A DNA stretch of 62,060 nucleotides from JAABRU01 sp050180235 (GCA_050180235.1 JBFXEJ010000023.1:1-62060); one strand, 5' to 3'. Counted from the stretch's first letter, positions 17,048-25,984 are shown. Translations and numbers: made by a program. Notes: a model not told the origin generated them from the letters alone.

Positions 17048-17531
17048 AAAAGTGATTATTGCTGACAGCAGCCCTCTGATCGGACTTGCACTGATCGGAC
17101 AGCTTGAACTTCTTCCCGGATTATATTCAAAAATTATAATTCCTTCTTCGGTATGGAATGAGATGACCGTTGAGGGAAAAGGTCTTCCGGGCGCAGAAGA
17201 AATCAGCCGAATCAGATGGTTTGAAATCAGAAATCCTGAAAAATCCGTATCTGCTCCGCTGACAATTCTGCTGGACAGGGGAGAAGCAGATGCAATTGCT
17301 CTGGCGATTATGCTGCCGGAGGCAATTGTATTATTGGATGATTCAAGAGCAAGGAAAATTGCGAAACGTCTGAACATCAAACATATCGGTACGGTCGGAC
17401 TGCTCCGCCGGGCAAAGAAATCTGGACTGATTGATGAACTCCGGCCATATCTCGAATCACTGCAGGCAAAAGGAATTTATATCAGCGATAAACTCATCAG
17501 CGCAGTGCTTGCGGATGTGGGGGAAAAATAA
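17040..17531 (+). CDS. DUF3368 PIN-like protein (putative toxin)
   Basis: The protein has 163 residues from ATG 17040 (MNKKVIIADSSPLIGLA). Upstream in-frame ATGs from 17007 lie within the antitoxin gene and lack better support. It has PIN-like acidic positions: Asp in IADSSP, Glu and Asp in LDRGEADAIALA, and Asp in VLLDDSRARKIAKR. The terminal IKHIGTVGLLRRAKKSGLI is typical of DUF3368. PIN-fold toxins are RNases acting on tRNA, rRNA or mRNA; activity here is not shown. It overlaps the UPF0175 gene by 8 bases. Confidence 0.82.
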   Translation: MNKKVIIADSSPLIGLALIGQLELLPGLYSKIIIPSSVWNEMTVEGKGLPGAEEISRIRWFEIRNPEKSVSAPLTILLDRGEADAIALAIMLPEAIVLLDDSRARKIAKRLNIKHIGTVGLLRRAKKSGLIDELRPYLESLQAKGIYISDKLISAVLADVGEK

Positions 17532-17580
17532 TTCTGCCAATCCGGGTTCAGACAGCAAAAAAGAGAAAGGAATAACAATT

Positions 17581-17880
17581 ATGATTGAGATATGCTTAAA
17601 AGTCCCAAAGGATCTGAATGATATTATCAGCGAAACCGGTGCTGCGCTTTATGTTGAGGCATTGAAGGAAGTCGCTGGAAGGCGTCTGGGGCATACAAAA
17701 AAAAGGCTCAATGATCTCAGACAGAAGACATCTGTATTTGAAAAGAAATACGGAAAAACATGGCACCAGTTTCAGAAAGAAATGCCGGACACTCCCGAAG
17801 CCCATGAGGATTGGATTGAATGGACATGGCTGAATGAAGTCATCACACAATTATCAGGAAAAATTGACAAAAGCAGATGA
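17581..17880 (+). CDS. Small antitoxin-like protein, full-length copy
   Basis: This 99-residue protein starts at ATG 17581 after AAAGAAAGGA. The N-terminal half (KVPKDLNDIISETGAALYVE) is shared with the truncated copy at 16622. The C-terminal half (FEKKYGKTWHQFQKEM, then AHEDWIEWTWLNEVITQL) resembles the FE-KYG...W-EW tails of small antitoxin-like proteins in bacteria and cyanobacteria. That resemblance is weak evidence. No obvious toxin follows; the next gene is Uma2 copy 2. It lies 49 bases after the DUF3368 gene. Confidence 0.6.
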   Translation: MIEICLKVPKDLNDIISETGAALYVEALKEVAGRRLGHTKKRLNDLRQKTSVFEKKYGKTWHQFQKEMPDTPEAHEDWIEWTWLNEVITQLSGKIDKSR

Positions 17881-17909
17881 TTCTCTGTCAGTTATTAAAA
17901 GGAAAATTT

Positions 17910-18518
17910 ATGACAGCAAATACCGCACTCGCGGAAAAAACAGTATTCACAAAAGAAGAATATCTGGAAATGGAAGCACAGGCTTTGGAGAAAAGCGAAT
18001 ATTACAGCGGAGAAATATTTGCAATGGCCGGGGGAAGCAGGAATCACAGCATTATCTGCATAAACCTGGCATGGGCTCTCAGGGAAGCTGTGAACCGGAA
18101 AGAATGCACAGCGTTCGACAGCAGCATGAAAGTTGATATAAAGGAACCCGATGCTTATGTGTATCCGGATTTGAGCGTTGTATGCGGTGATATTGAATTT
18201 CCGGAAAACAGTACTGACATTATCTGCAATCCCGTGCTGGTTATGGAAGTGCTTTCACCCGGCACAGAATCCTTTGACCGGGGGAAAAAATTCTGTTATT
18301 ACAGAAGTATTCCCTCTCTGAGGGAATATGTTCTGATCTCTCAGTCAGAACCTCTTATTGAACGGTATTTCATGGAAAACAAAGGCAGGTGGATTTATGC
18401 GGTTTCCAATGGTCTGGAAGATGTTCTTGCCCTGCAGTCCCTTGACTCTAATATTTTTCTGAAAGATATTTATCAGAAAGTGGTATTTGAAAAACAATTC
18501 ACTGGTTTGCATAAATAA
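17910..18518 (+). CDS. Uma2-family (DUF820) PD-(D/E)XK protein, copy 2
   Basis: The protein has 202 residues from ATG 17910; the in-frame start at 17877 overlaps the upstream stop and lacks family alignment. It is the near twin of 10973-11560, with matching blocks before and after a divergent stretch (about 18060-18127) that encodes INLAWALREAVNRKECTAFD where copy 1 has FNLSRRIGELLDNKNCTGFD. It ends seven residues later than copy 1 (QFTGLHK). The PD...E-x-K-like residues are unchanged. Confidence 0.9.
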   Translation: MTANTALAEKTVFTKEEYLEMEAQALEKSEYYSGEIFAMAGGSRNHSIICINLAWALREAVNRKECTAFDSSMKVDIKEPDAYVYPDLSVVCGDIEFPENSTDIICNPVLVMEVLSPGTESFDRGKKFCYYRSIPSLREYVLISQSEPLIERYFMENKGRWIYAVSNGLEDVLALQSLDSNIFLKDIYQKVVFEKQFTGLHK

Positions 18519-18568
18519 ACTCTTGATTTGATTCACAGTTTGCAGCATAAAAGATTGGCATTGTTCAA

Positions 18569-19609
18569 ATGACGAACGGACAGAAAACACAACTGCTGAC
18601 ACCGGAGGAAATCCGGAGTGCGGAAGAACTGATCTCCGGTCTGCTGACACAGCTTGACCGGATGATTCTGGGCAGTGAGCATATCCACCGGATGCTTCTC
18701 ATTGCTCTGCTAAGCCGGGGCCATGTGCTGCTGGAAGGAGTTCCGGGTGTGGGAAAAACCCTTACAGTACGAACACTTTCCCGGCTGCTTGGGCTGGATT
18801 TCAAACGGGTTCAGTTTACCCCGGATCTGATGCCGGGTGATATTGTGGGAAACCATATTCTCCAGACTTCGGAAAGCGGAGAGCGGAAACTGGTTTTTCA
18901 GAAAGGGCCGGTTTTTACCCATATTCTTCTGGCAGATGAAATCAACCGGGCCTCTCCCAAAACCCAGTCTGCCCTGCTGGAGGCCATGCAGGAACAGTCT
19001 GTCACCCTGCTGGGAATGACACGGGAACTGCCGAATCCTTTTTTTGTGCTGGCCACCCAGAATCCCATTGAAATGGAAGGAACCTATCCTTTGCCCGAAG
19101 CCCAGGTGGATCGTTTTCTGTTCAAACTGAATGTGGATACGGTCAGTCCCGGTATTCTGGAAAAAATCATCACCACCCGGAGAAGGGGGACGCCGCCTGA
19201 ACCCGGGCAGATTATGAACCCCGGTGATTTGGAGAATCTTTTTGCCATGATGGAGCGCATGGCCCTGCCCGTGCCTGTGGCCCGTTATATTTCCCGTCTG
19301 GTGGGCGCAAGCCATCCGGAATCTCCGGAAGCAACTGAAATGGTAAAAAATTATGTTTCATTCGGTGCATCTCCCAGAGCAGCCATCGGCATTGCCGAAG
19401 CCGCTCGCGGGTATGCCCTGATCTGCGGAAGGCCTGCTGCCGGTTTTGAAGATGTGAAGTCTGTGGCTCCACATGCTCTGAACCACAGGCTTATTCTCAG
19501 TTACAAAGCCCGTATTGATCGGATCAGTTCCCATTCAGTTCTGGATGAACTGCTTGCCTGTCTGGATGAAACCGGTATGAATCTGCCGGATAATGTTGAG
19601 GTGCGATGA
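18569..19609 (+). CDS. MoxR-family AAA+ ATPase
   Basis: This 346-residue AAA+ chaperone-like ATPase belongs to the MoxR group, which helps mature or assemble protein complexes, often with vWA-domain partners. Walker A is GVPGVGKTLTVRTLSRLLG (about 52-60), followed by the MoxR-specific VQFTPDLMPGDIVG. Walker B is ILLADEINRASPKTQSALLE (about 110-128). VLATQNPIEMEGTYPLPEAQ is the sensor and MoxR signature, and PRAAIGIAEAARGYA lies in the lid. It overlaps the next gene by 4 bases. The DUF58 and vWA genes that normally follow moxR are absent. Confidence 0.92.
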   Translation: MTNGQKTQLLTPEEIRSAEELISGLLTQLDRMILGSEHIHRMLLIALLSRGHVLLEGVPGVGKTLTVRTLSRLLGLDFKRVQFTPDLMPGDIVGNHILQTSESGERKLVFQKGPVFTHILLADEINRASPKTQSALLEAMQEQSVTLLGMTRELPNPFFVLATQNPIEMEGTYPLPEAQVDRFLFKLNVDTVSPGILEKIITTRRRGTPPEPGQIMNPGDLENLFAMMERMALPVPVARYISRLVGASHPESPEATEMVKNYVSFGASPRAAIGIAEAARGYALICGRPAAGFEDVKSVAPHALNHRLILSYKARIDRISSHSVLDELLACLDETGMNLPDNVEVR

Positions 19610-21330
19610 AACCATCCATTTTCCCGAAAATTATGATGCTGATTTTCATTCTCACAGGTGCAGACTGCCTGGCCGAAGAACGTTTTGGAGATATCCGCAT
19701 GGAGGTGACAGCCCAGACCGAAGGAGAGAGTCATCACGGATATTTTGAATACCGCATTCAGATGAAAAATGATTCTCCGGCAAATCCGCATCAGGTGGAA
19801 ATTGTGTTCGGAAATCCGGGAACTTCCGCCATGAGAAGCAATATTATCAGGGAAATAAGAAAAACGGTCATAATTTCTCCGGGCGCGGGCATGACTGTTT
19901 CCATGATGCAGCCCCCGCTGGCACTGTCTGCTCCTTCCGCAAGGGTTTTCATTGACGGTGTGCCGCAGTTAAACCATCTGTCTGTTCCCTATTCCAAACA
20001 TGCTGCCAACTATGGGAAAAAAGCACTTTGCATCATGACCGGACCTTCGGTGAACCGGGATCATCTTTCCGTCCGGCTGCAAGTGATGACCGGTGTCACG
20101 GAAAAAAACTTTTCACTTATCCGTTCTGTTTTTCCGCCATCGGCCTGGAGTGACAACTGGCTGGCATACTCCCGGTATGACGGTATCATTGTTACGGACA
20201 GCGATATGAAAACCATGCCGGTTCCTGTAAAATGGGCTTTGCTGGCCTATGTGAAATGCGGCGGCACACTGGCCGTTCTCGGAGATTTTCAGATACCGGA
20301 AGCAGTTGCGGAATCTGATGCGGAAAAAACCGTATATCACATGGGTTTTGGTCAGTGCGCAGTCCTTCCTGTCTCCTCAGCAGCGCAGCTCAGTGACGTG
20401 CAGACAGTTTATCTTTACTGCATGTGGCAGAATACCACTGTTCCCTGGCAGAAATTTGACAGCCCCGCATCTGCCAATGCGGAATTTCCCGTAGTTGAAG
20501 ACCTGGAAATCAATGTCAGGGGATTTTTTCTGGGAATGCTCATTTTTGTCGTTGCTGTGGGGCCGGTCAATTTTTTTGTTCTTTCCCGGAAGAAGAAAAA
20601 AATCTGGCTGCTTTGGACTGTCCCTGCCATTTCCCTGTTCACCTGCGGAGCCGTGTTTTTCTATGCTGTCTTTTCCGAAGGAATGGATTCGGATGTCCTG
20701 CTCAGTGCGTTCACCATTCTGGATGAAAACAGGCATGAGGCGGCAACACTGGGCATGGCCGCGTATTACTGCCGTCTGACACCGGGAAAGGGACTCCGTT
20801 TTTCCGATGATACGGAAGTCAGCCCCATAGTTTCCCAAAATTACGGAGACGGAACCACGCGCACTGTGAACTGGACAAACGGTCAGTATCTGGAAAACGG
20901 ATGGATAACGGCAAGGGTTCCGGCCCATTTTCAGATCAGAAAATACGAAACAAGAAGGGAACGTCTTCAGATCAATACCGGAGATGAACCTTCGGTTGTC
21001 AACGGACTGGGCGCGGATATCCGGGAACTTTGGATCAGGGATACACAGGGAAGGCTTTTTCATGAAAGAAATATTCCCGCAGGCAAACGGAAATCCCTGA
21101 AAGCTTCGCCAAGTAAGAAAAACACGGGACAGTATTATGAAAGACTGAACTATATATATAAAGAATTCAAATGGAAGGATCCGGAACTGTGGGCTGCTGC
21201 CCTTTCTGTTCCCGGAACATATACAGCGATTCTGGACGGATGTCCTTTTCTGGAAAAAGGTCTGGAAAATGCGGACAGACTGACAGCCGATGCCATTGTG
21301 TTCGGCATCATGGCAACTCCTGAAAAGTAG
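19606..21330 (+). CDS. MoxR-associated membrane protein, GATase1-like region
   Basis: This 574-residue exported protein has a signal peptide (about 1-24), a beta-rich N-terminal domain, and a Rossmann or GATase1-like segment (YDGIIVTDSDM and LLAYVKCGGTLAVLGDF, about 190-230). Two TM helices lie near 306-326 (FFLGMLIFVVAVGPVNFFVL) and 333-356, followed by a C-terminal domain of about 215 residues that should lie back in the periplasm. It is translationally coupled to moxR (ATGA). Membrane proteins of this general plan occur in MoxR operons with DUF58 proteins; here it is the only partner. Exact function unknown. Confidence 0.6.
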   Translation: MKPSIFPKIMMLIFILTGADCLAEERFGDIRMEVTAQTEGESHHGYFEYRIQMKNDSPANPHQVEIVFGNPGTSAMRSNIIREIRKTVIISPGAGMTVSMMQPPLALSAPSARVFIDGVPQLNHLSVPYSKHAANYGKKALCIMTGPSVNRDHLSVRLQVMTGVTEKNFSLIRSVFPPSAWSDNWLAYSRYDGIIVTDSDMKTMPVPVKWALLAYVKCGGTLAVLGDFQIPEAVAESDAEKTVYHMGFGQCAVLPVSSAAQLSDVQTVYLYCMWQNTTVPWQKFDSPASANAEFPVVEDLEINVRGFFLGMLIFVVAVGPVNFFVLSRKKKKIWLLWTVPAISLFTCGAVFFYAVFSEGMDSDVLLSAFTILDENRHEAATLGMAAYYCRLTPGKGLRFSDDTEVSPIVSQNYGDGTTRTVNWTNGQYLENGWITARVPAHFQIRKYETRRERLQINTGDEPSVVNGLGADIRELWIRDTQGRLFHERNIPAGKRKSLKASPSKKNTGQYYERLNYIYKEFKWKDPELWAAALSVPGTYTAILDGCPFLEKGLENADRLTADAIVFGIMATPEK

Positions 21331-21686
21331 AACAGATCTCCGGACTGTTCAGTGCCCTGAACAGGTTCCGGAAAACAGTCCGGCCGGACTTTAGGCTCCT
21401 ATGGCATTTTCAGGCATAACAGTCCCTGTGGACAAATCTGCGGATTTGTGCTACTGTAAAAACAGATTTGTTTTTGGGATAGTGCTGTATAAGTAATTTT
21501 CGGCATTTAACTTTTGATGAACCCGCAAAAAGTCCGATTTTCTGTTTTTGCTAAGCCTGAATCCAAAAATTTCAGACTATTTCAGACTATTATGGATTCC
21601 GGTTTTTGCCGGAGTAAGGATATTTCTGCTTTTTTGCGGGATCATCAGTTTTTAACTCACAACTTTTAGGCAAAACGGAGAAAAGA
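21331..21686. other. Intergenic region with nested hairpins
   Basis: There is no gene in these 356 bases. CCGGACTGTT and AACAGTCCGG (21340-21383) enclose CTGTTCAG-TGCC-CTGAACAG (21345-21364), a nested hairpin just after the stop that may act as a terminator. A short direct repeat TTTCAGACTA (21570-21590) precedes a GATTCCGG-TTTTTG-CCGGAG hairpin near 21595. The last bases (AAAACGGAGAAAAGA) form the ribosome binding site of the TPR gene. Confidence 0.55.
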
Positions 21687-22388
21687 ATGGCACAAAAAGT
21701 CACAAGGAAACAGTTGCTGAAGGAACCGGATGAATTTCTTACATTTTCCCAGAAAATGATGGGATACATACTGCTCCACAGGGTAAAATTTATAAGCGGT
21801 CTGGCAGCGCTGTTTGCACTGCTGATTATTGCCGGGCTTGTCGGTTATCTCTCAAACAGGGCGGAAAACAATGCTTTTGCCATGCTCAGTCAGGGTGTAA
21901 CCCGCTATAATGAAGTCATGAAAAAGGACGGGCCGGAAAAGGCATATCTGGCTGTGGAAAAGGATTTTCTGGAAATGTTTGACAGATATCCCGGAAAAAA
22001 AGGCACCCGGATGGCAGGGATCACTTTTGCCAATATGGCCTTTGACGCGGGAAAATATGAAAAGGCCCTTGAGCTGTATCAGAAGGCACTCAAAGATTTC
22101 GGGGATACCCCGTCTTTGAAAAATCTGATACTGGCCGGACTGGGTTTTGCCTCTGAGGGAAAAGAGGACTATGCAGCGGCCATCGGATATTTTGAAAGAA
22201 TCGCTTCCGGACTGGAACCGCTTATGAAATCCGAGGCCGTATTCCGGCTGGGTCTGCTGTACGAAAAAACCGGCGATAAAGAAAAAAGTATGAAATCATA
22301 CGAAAAACTGCTTGCTGATTACCCGGATTCCATGTATGCGGAACTGGTAAGGGAAAAAGTGCCGGGACAGGCAAAAGAGAAAAGCTGA
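21687..22388 (+). CDS. Membrane-anchored TPR protein (YfgM-like)
   Basis: This 233-residue protein has a short cytoplasmic N-terminus, one TM helix (about 36-55, FISGLAALFALLIIAGLVGY), then TPR-like helical pairs to the end (GKYEKALELYQKALKDFG, EDYAAAIGYFERIASG, GDKEKSMKSYEKLLADYP). This matches YfgM-like proteins, which sit at the inner membrane with a periplasmic TPR domain and associate with the secretion machinery or periplasmic chaperones. The last codons and stop codon form the start of the 73-bp tandem repeat. Confidence 0.8.
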   Translation: MAQKVTRKQLLKEPDEFLTFSQKMMGYILLHRVKFISGLAALFALLIIAGLVGYLSNRAENNAFAMLSQGVTRYNEVMKKDGPEKAYLAVEKDFLEMFDRYPGKKGTRMAGITFANMAFDAGKYEKALELYQKALKDFGDTPSLKNLILAGLGFASEGKEDYAAAIGYFERIASGLEPLMKSEAVFRLGLLYEKTGDKEKSMKSYEKLLADYPDSMYAELVREKVPGQAKEKS

Positions 22389-22550
22389 GCCCGCGAATAA
22401 GCAAAAGCCGTATAATAAGCTGCCCATCTTCTTTCAGCCACAGACAAAGGAAAAAAGCTGAGCCCGCGAATAAGCAAAAGCCGCATAATAAGCTGCCCAT
22501 CTTCTTTCAGCCACAGGCAAAGGAAAAAAGCTGAGCCCGCGAATAAGCTG
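22383..22550. repeat. 73-bp direct tandem repeat, 2.3 copies
   Basis: Copies start at 22383, 22456 and 22529 with AGCTGAGCCCGCGAATAAGC. The first two run through TAATAAGCTGCCCATCTTC and CAGCCACAGACAAAGGAAAA. The repeat begins at the last Ser codon and TGA of the TPR gene, so each unit carries a copy of that gene end. Confidence 0.9.
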
Positions 22551-22572
22551 CGGATAAATCCGCAGCTTATTC
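22541..22572. terminator. Bidirectional terminator-like hairpin
   Basis: GAATAAGCTGCGGAT and ATCCGCAGCTTATTC form a perfect 15-bp stem with a 2-base centre. It lies between the convergent TPR gene and the sigma-54 activator gene and touches the latter's stop codon. TCATTTTT follows on the plus strand. Confidence 0.65.
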
Positions 22573-23953
22573 ATTTTTCCGGATTCAGCTCCAGCCTGTA
22601 TTTTTTGATTTTCTGATTCAGCCCGCTTTTGCCTATGCCCAGAAGTTTTGCAGCATGGGACTGGACATTGTCCGACATCCGCATTGCCCGGAGTATCATA
22701 TCCTTTTCCACCTGCACCAGGGTTTCGGATAAGGTGGCGTCAGAGGGAATACTGTCAATCTGCAGCATATTGCCCGCGTTTGCCTTGAAATCTTTGGGCA
22801 GATCAGACACCCGGATAATGTCTCCGGAACAGAGAATCATCACCCGTTCAATGACATTTTCCAGCTCCCGGACATTGCCTGGCCATCGGTATTCATAAAA
22901 AATCCGTTCTGCTTCCTGATCAAAACCTCTGATGGGAATATCTGATTTGCGCTCAGCAGCATATTTTTTCATAAAGTGTTCTGCAAGCAGTCGGATATCC
23001 TCGGTACGCTCCCGCAGCGGCGGCATGACAAGGTGCAGAACATTGAGTCTGTAGTACAGATCCTCACGGAACCGTTTTTTTTCCACTTCCTCCTTCAGTA
23101 TTTTATTGGTAGCGGCCAGGATCCGTATATCCACTGAGACCTGCCGGGTTCCCCCCACCCGTTCAAACACCCTTTCCTGCAGCACGCGCAGAAGTTTGAC
23201 CTGCAGATTTGGGGACAGTTCACCGATTTCATCCAGAAACAGGGTTCCGCGGTCCGAGAGTTCAAAACGCCCTTTTTTCATGGATGCAGCGCCCGTAAAC
23301 GCGCCTTTTTCATGACCGAACAGTTCACTTTCCAGCAGGGATTCGGAAAGAGCCGCACAGTTTACCGCAATAAAGGGAGCGTCCCTGCGCGGACTGTTAT
23401 AATGGATGGATTTGGCCACCAGCTCCTTGCCGGTTCCGTTTTCCCCTTCAATGAGAACCGTTGCGTTTGTGGGCGCAACCTTCCGGATGATCCCGAACAC
23501 ATCCTGCATGGGCTTGCTTTTCCCGATAATATTCCCGAAACTGTAGCGGGATTCCATGCTGTCTTTCAGATGCCGGTTTTCTCTGACCATCCGGTACATT
23601 TCCACGGCTTTGCGCACATGAACCACCAGACTGTCATTTTCAAAGGGTTTGAGAATATAGGTATAGGCTCCCTTGTGCATGGCATCCACGGCTTTTTCCA
23701 CAGTGCCGTAAGCCGTCATCATGATTACCGGCAGATCAGGATCTTTTTCCCTTATGTTTTCAAGCAGCTCAATCCCGTCCATGCCCGGCATTTTCATGTC
23801 CGTAAGCACCAGATCCACATCTGAATGACTAAGAATCTCAAGCGCCTCAGTGCCGCTGTTGGCTGTAAGGGTTCCGAATCCCTCCTCGTCGAGAACAGCG
23901 CTCATAATAAGGGTATAGTTTTTTTCATCATCCACAATCAGAATATTTTCCAT
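22571..23953 (-). CDS. Sigma-54-dependent response regulator (NtrC family)
   Basis: The protein has 460 residues. The receiver domain (about 1-120) has the phospho-acceptor Asp in VLTDMKMPGMDG (near 52) and Lys in ILKPFEND. The AAA+ domain (about 140-380) has Walker A GENGTGKE, the sigma-54 contact loop GAFTGA, Walker B TLFLDEIGEL and the arginine motif FREDLYYRLNVLHL. The Fis-type HTH at the C-terminus is SHAAKLLGIGKSGLNQKIKK. It activates sigma-54 promoters when phosphorylated, presumably by the kinase encoded 3 bases upstream. Divergence from the pil operon suggests, but does not show, control of pili. Confidence 0.93.
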   Translation of the reverse strand: MENILIVDDEKNYTLIMSAVLDEEGFGTLTANSGTEALEILSHSDVDLVLTDMKMPGMDGIELLENIREKDPDLPVIMMTAYGTVEKAVDAMHKGAYTYILKPFENDSLVVHVRKAVEMYRMVRENRHLKDSMESRYSFGNIIGKSKPMQDVFGIIRKVAPTNATVLIEGENGTGKELVAKSIHYNSPRRDAPFIAVNCAALSESLLESELFGHEKGAFTGAASMKKGRFELSDRGTLFLDEIGELSPNLQVKLLRVLQERVFERVGGTRQVSVDIRILAATNKILKEEVEKKRFREDLYYRLNVLHLVMPPLRERTEDIRLLAEHFMKKYAAERKSDIPIRGFDQEAERIFYEYRWPGNVRELENVIERVMILCSGDIIRVSDLPKDFKANAGNMLQIDSIPSDATLSETLVQVEKDMILRAMRMSDNVQSHAAKLLGIGKSGLNQKIKKYRLELNPEK

Positions 23954-23956
23954 AAA

Positions 23957-25378
23957 TCACTCCGCGCTCACAGGCAGTTCTATAATGACCTGGGCCCCGT
24001 ATATGGGACGGTTTTCGATCCGGATGCGGCCATTATGGGTTTCTATGATATTTTTCACAATTCCCAGACCCAGCCCGGTTCCGGTTTCCTTTGTGGTAAA
24101 AAAGGGATTCCATATCTTTTCCAGAATATTTTCCGGAATTCCCTGTCCCTTGTCTTTAAAAGTCACAGTCAGGAAATCAGGGACTGCGCTCAGCAGAATC
24201 TGGATTTCCCCTCCGGCCGGCATGGACTGCATGGCATTGATCAGGATATTCAGAAAAGCCTGATACAGCATATCCGGATCAGCCATGATTTCAGGGATTT
24301 CATTTTCCTGCTGCACACTGATCTGGTATCCGGTTTCCTGTATCTGGGGTGAAAGAAAGCTGATGTTTTTTTCAATCACCTCAGCGACCCGGCAGGGAAT
24401 CCGGTTCGGGGGGCAGGGTTTGGCATAGGTAAGAAAATCCGTAATAATATTGTTGAGGCGGCCGGACTCCTCCACAATGACATCCGCAATCTGACTGGAC
24501 TGACCGCACTGGATTATTTTTTTTTTCAGCAGTTCTGCCGAACTTCGGATAATGCCGAGGGGATTCCGGATTTCATGGGAAATGCCGGCCATCATTTCTC
24601 CGAGAGAGGAAAGACGCTCGGCCCGGTTCAACTGTTCCCGCAGATGCATTCTTTCCAGGTTGCGCCTGTGGATAATTCCCTCCCCTCTTTTTACCACAAA
24701 AATTAGAACGATGAGCAGAATGCCCATAACCAGAGCGCAGGTGAGGATGACCAGTATCTGAAAACGGAAGATGGACTGATTGTCTTCGGACAGATCCTGA
24801 ACAATTTCCACCACACCCAGCACTTTTCCGGAAATCCGGGTCAAAGGCCGTGCCTCCCGGAGCGGTGCAAAGGTGATGACCTTGATCTCTTTTGGAAAAC
24901 CCAGCAGTATTTCCCAGAAATTTCCGTTCTGCACCAGTTTTGTTGATGCCCTGCCCTCCACAGCGTTCCGGTATTCCTCTCCTCCCATATCCCTTTTTCC
25001 CACCAGTTCCGTATCAAAGCTGTAGGAAATAATATTGTCCTTGACATCATAGAGGTTGACCATGTCAATCCGGAAACTGTGAAGGGTGCTTCGCACAATC
25101 CGGTCCATGAGTTCAAACTGTTTTTTGTTCCGCAGTTGTATCTTGCCGAAAATATAATACACCGGTATCTGAAACTGGGTATAAATCTGGTGGTTGAGAT
25201 TTTCCGCCAGCAGCAGAGCATAATCCCCGCTTTTTTTGAACTGCAGGGTTCTGGCCCAGTGAATATTCAGGAAACACAGAACAATGGTTCCCAGAAAAAT
25301 GACGATCAGACTGGTAAAGGTGAAATACTTGACCAGTCTGAACGGTCTGATTTTTTCTTCCGCAGTGAAAGAGGACAT
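23957..25378 (-). CDS. Membrane sensor histidine kinase, partner of the NtrC-type regulator
   Basis: This 473-residue protein has TM helix 1 near 18-40 and a periplasmic sensing domain of about 165 residues of the single-Cache kind (DMVNLYDVKDNIISYSFDTE is the core). TM helix 2 lies near 215-237. HisKA has its phosphorylatable His in GEMMAGISHEIRNPLGII. The ATPase domain has NILINAMQSM, DKGQGIPE, FFTTKETGTGLGLGI. The architecture matches ZraS/AtoS-like kinases that pair with sigma-54 activators. It is transcribed with, and directly ahead of, the response regulator. Confidence 0.9.
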   Translation of the reverse strand: MSSFTAEEKIRPFRLVKYFTFTSLIVIFLGTIVLCFLNIHWARTLQFKKSGDYALLLAENLNHQIYTQFQIPVYYIFGKIQLRNKKQFELMDRIVRSTLHSFRIDMVNLYDVKDNIISYSFDTELVGKRDMGGEEYRNAVEGRASTKLVQNGNFWEILLGFPKEIKVITFAPLREARPLTRISGKVLGVVEIVQDLSEDNQSIFRFQILVILTCALVMGILLIVLIFVVKRGEGIIHRRNLERMHLREQLNRAERLSSLGEMMAGISHEIRNPLGIIRSSAELLKKKIIQCGQSSQIADVIVEESGRLNNIITDFLTYAKPCPPNRIPCRVAEVIEKNISFLSPQIQETGYQISVQQENEIPEIMADPDMLYQAFLNILINAMQSMPAGGEIQILLSAVPDFLTVTFKDKGQGIPENILEKIWNPFFTTKETGTGLGLGIVKNIIETHNGRIRIENRPIYGAQVIIELPVSAE

Positions 25379-25984
25379 ATAGGGGCCTTCCGGGCACAGT
25401 CAGTTGGGCTGACAGTTCAGCTTTCGGGTTTTCAGTGTTTGCAAAAAACAGTCCGTACAGTTTTTCTGTCCCAAAACCCTGATGGTTTTGAAAAACCTCA
25501 GGATTTGTAACAGGTTATTTTGATACAGGCCCCCAGGTTCAGCAAAAAAGCCTGTTCTGTCCATATATCTGTGATTCGGCATCTGAAAAAGGCAGGAATT
25601 TCCTACCGGGTAAATACATATGATCCCTATTGAATTCTGAGGGCATTCCGTTTTATAGAAAGGATGCCCTCTGTCTGAAAATTATCGGGAATGATTTATT
25701 TTCGTTGACACTGTGATAGGAATGCTGATAAATTGGTGACGAACATATTTTCTCCCTTTTGCCGGATTCGGTACTGAAACAGACATATTTCCGTTTTATT
25801 GGCGGATAATACCGCCCGATGATCGTTATGCGGATTTTAAAGCATCTTGTCTGTCATTTCAACAGAAATCGGTTTGGACATATTTTTTTGCATATTCTGC
25901 CGGTTTTTCCGACAGGGAAAGCCGGCAGGCCGGATATGTGTACAGGAATGATCATCATGCTGCCGGAAAGGTGAAAAACAGATT
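25379..25984. other. Divergent promoter region between sensor kinase and pilM
   Basis: These 606 bases contain no supported gene. GAGGGCATTCC (25639-25649) pairs with GGATGCCCTC (25662-25671), just upstream of the best promoter candidate. Minus-strand frames here lack start signals. No clear sigma-54 (GG-N10-GC) site was spotted. Confidence 0.5.
25705..25733 (+). promoter_or_regulatory. Candidate sigma-70 promoter of the pil operon
   Basis: A perfect -35 TTGACA (25705-25710) is followed after 17 bases by ATAAAT (25728-25733). The leader to pilM would be about 245 bases. Assignment is by motif only. Confidence 0.45.
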
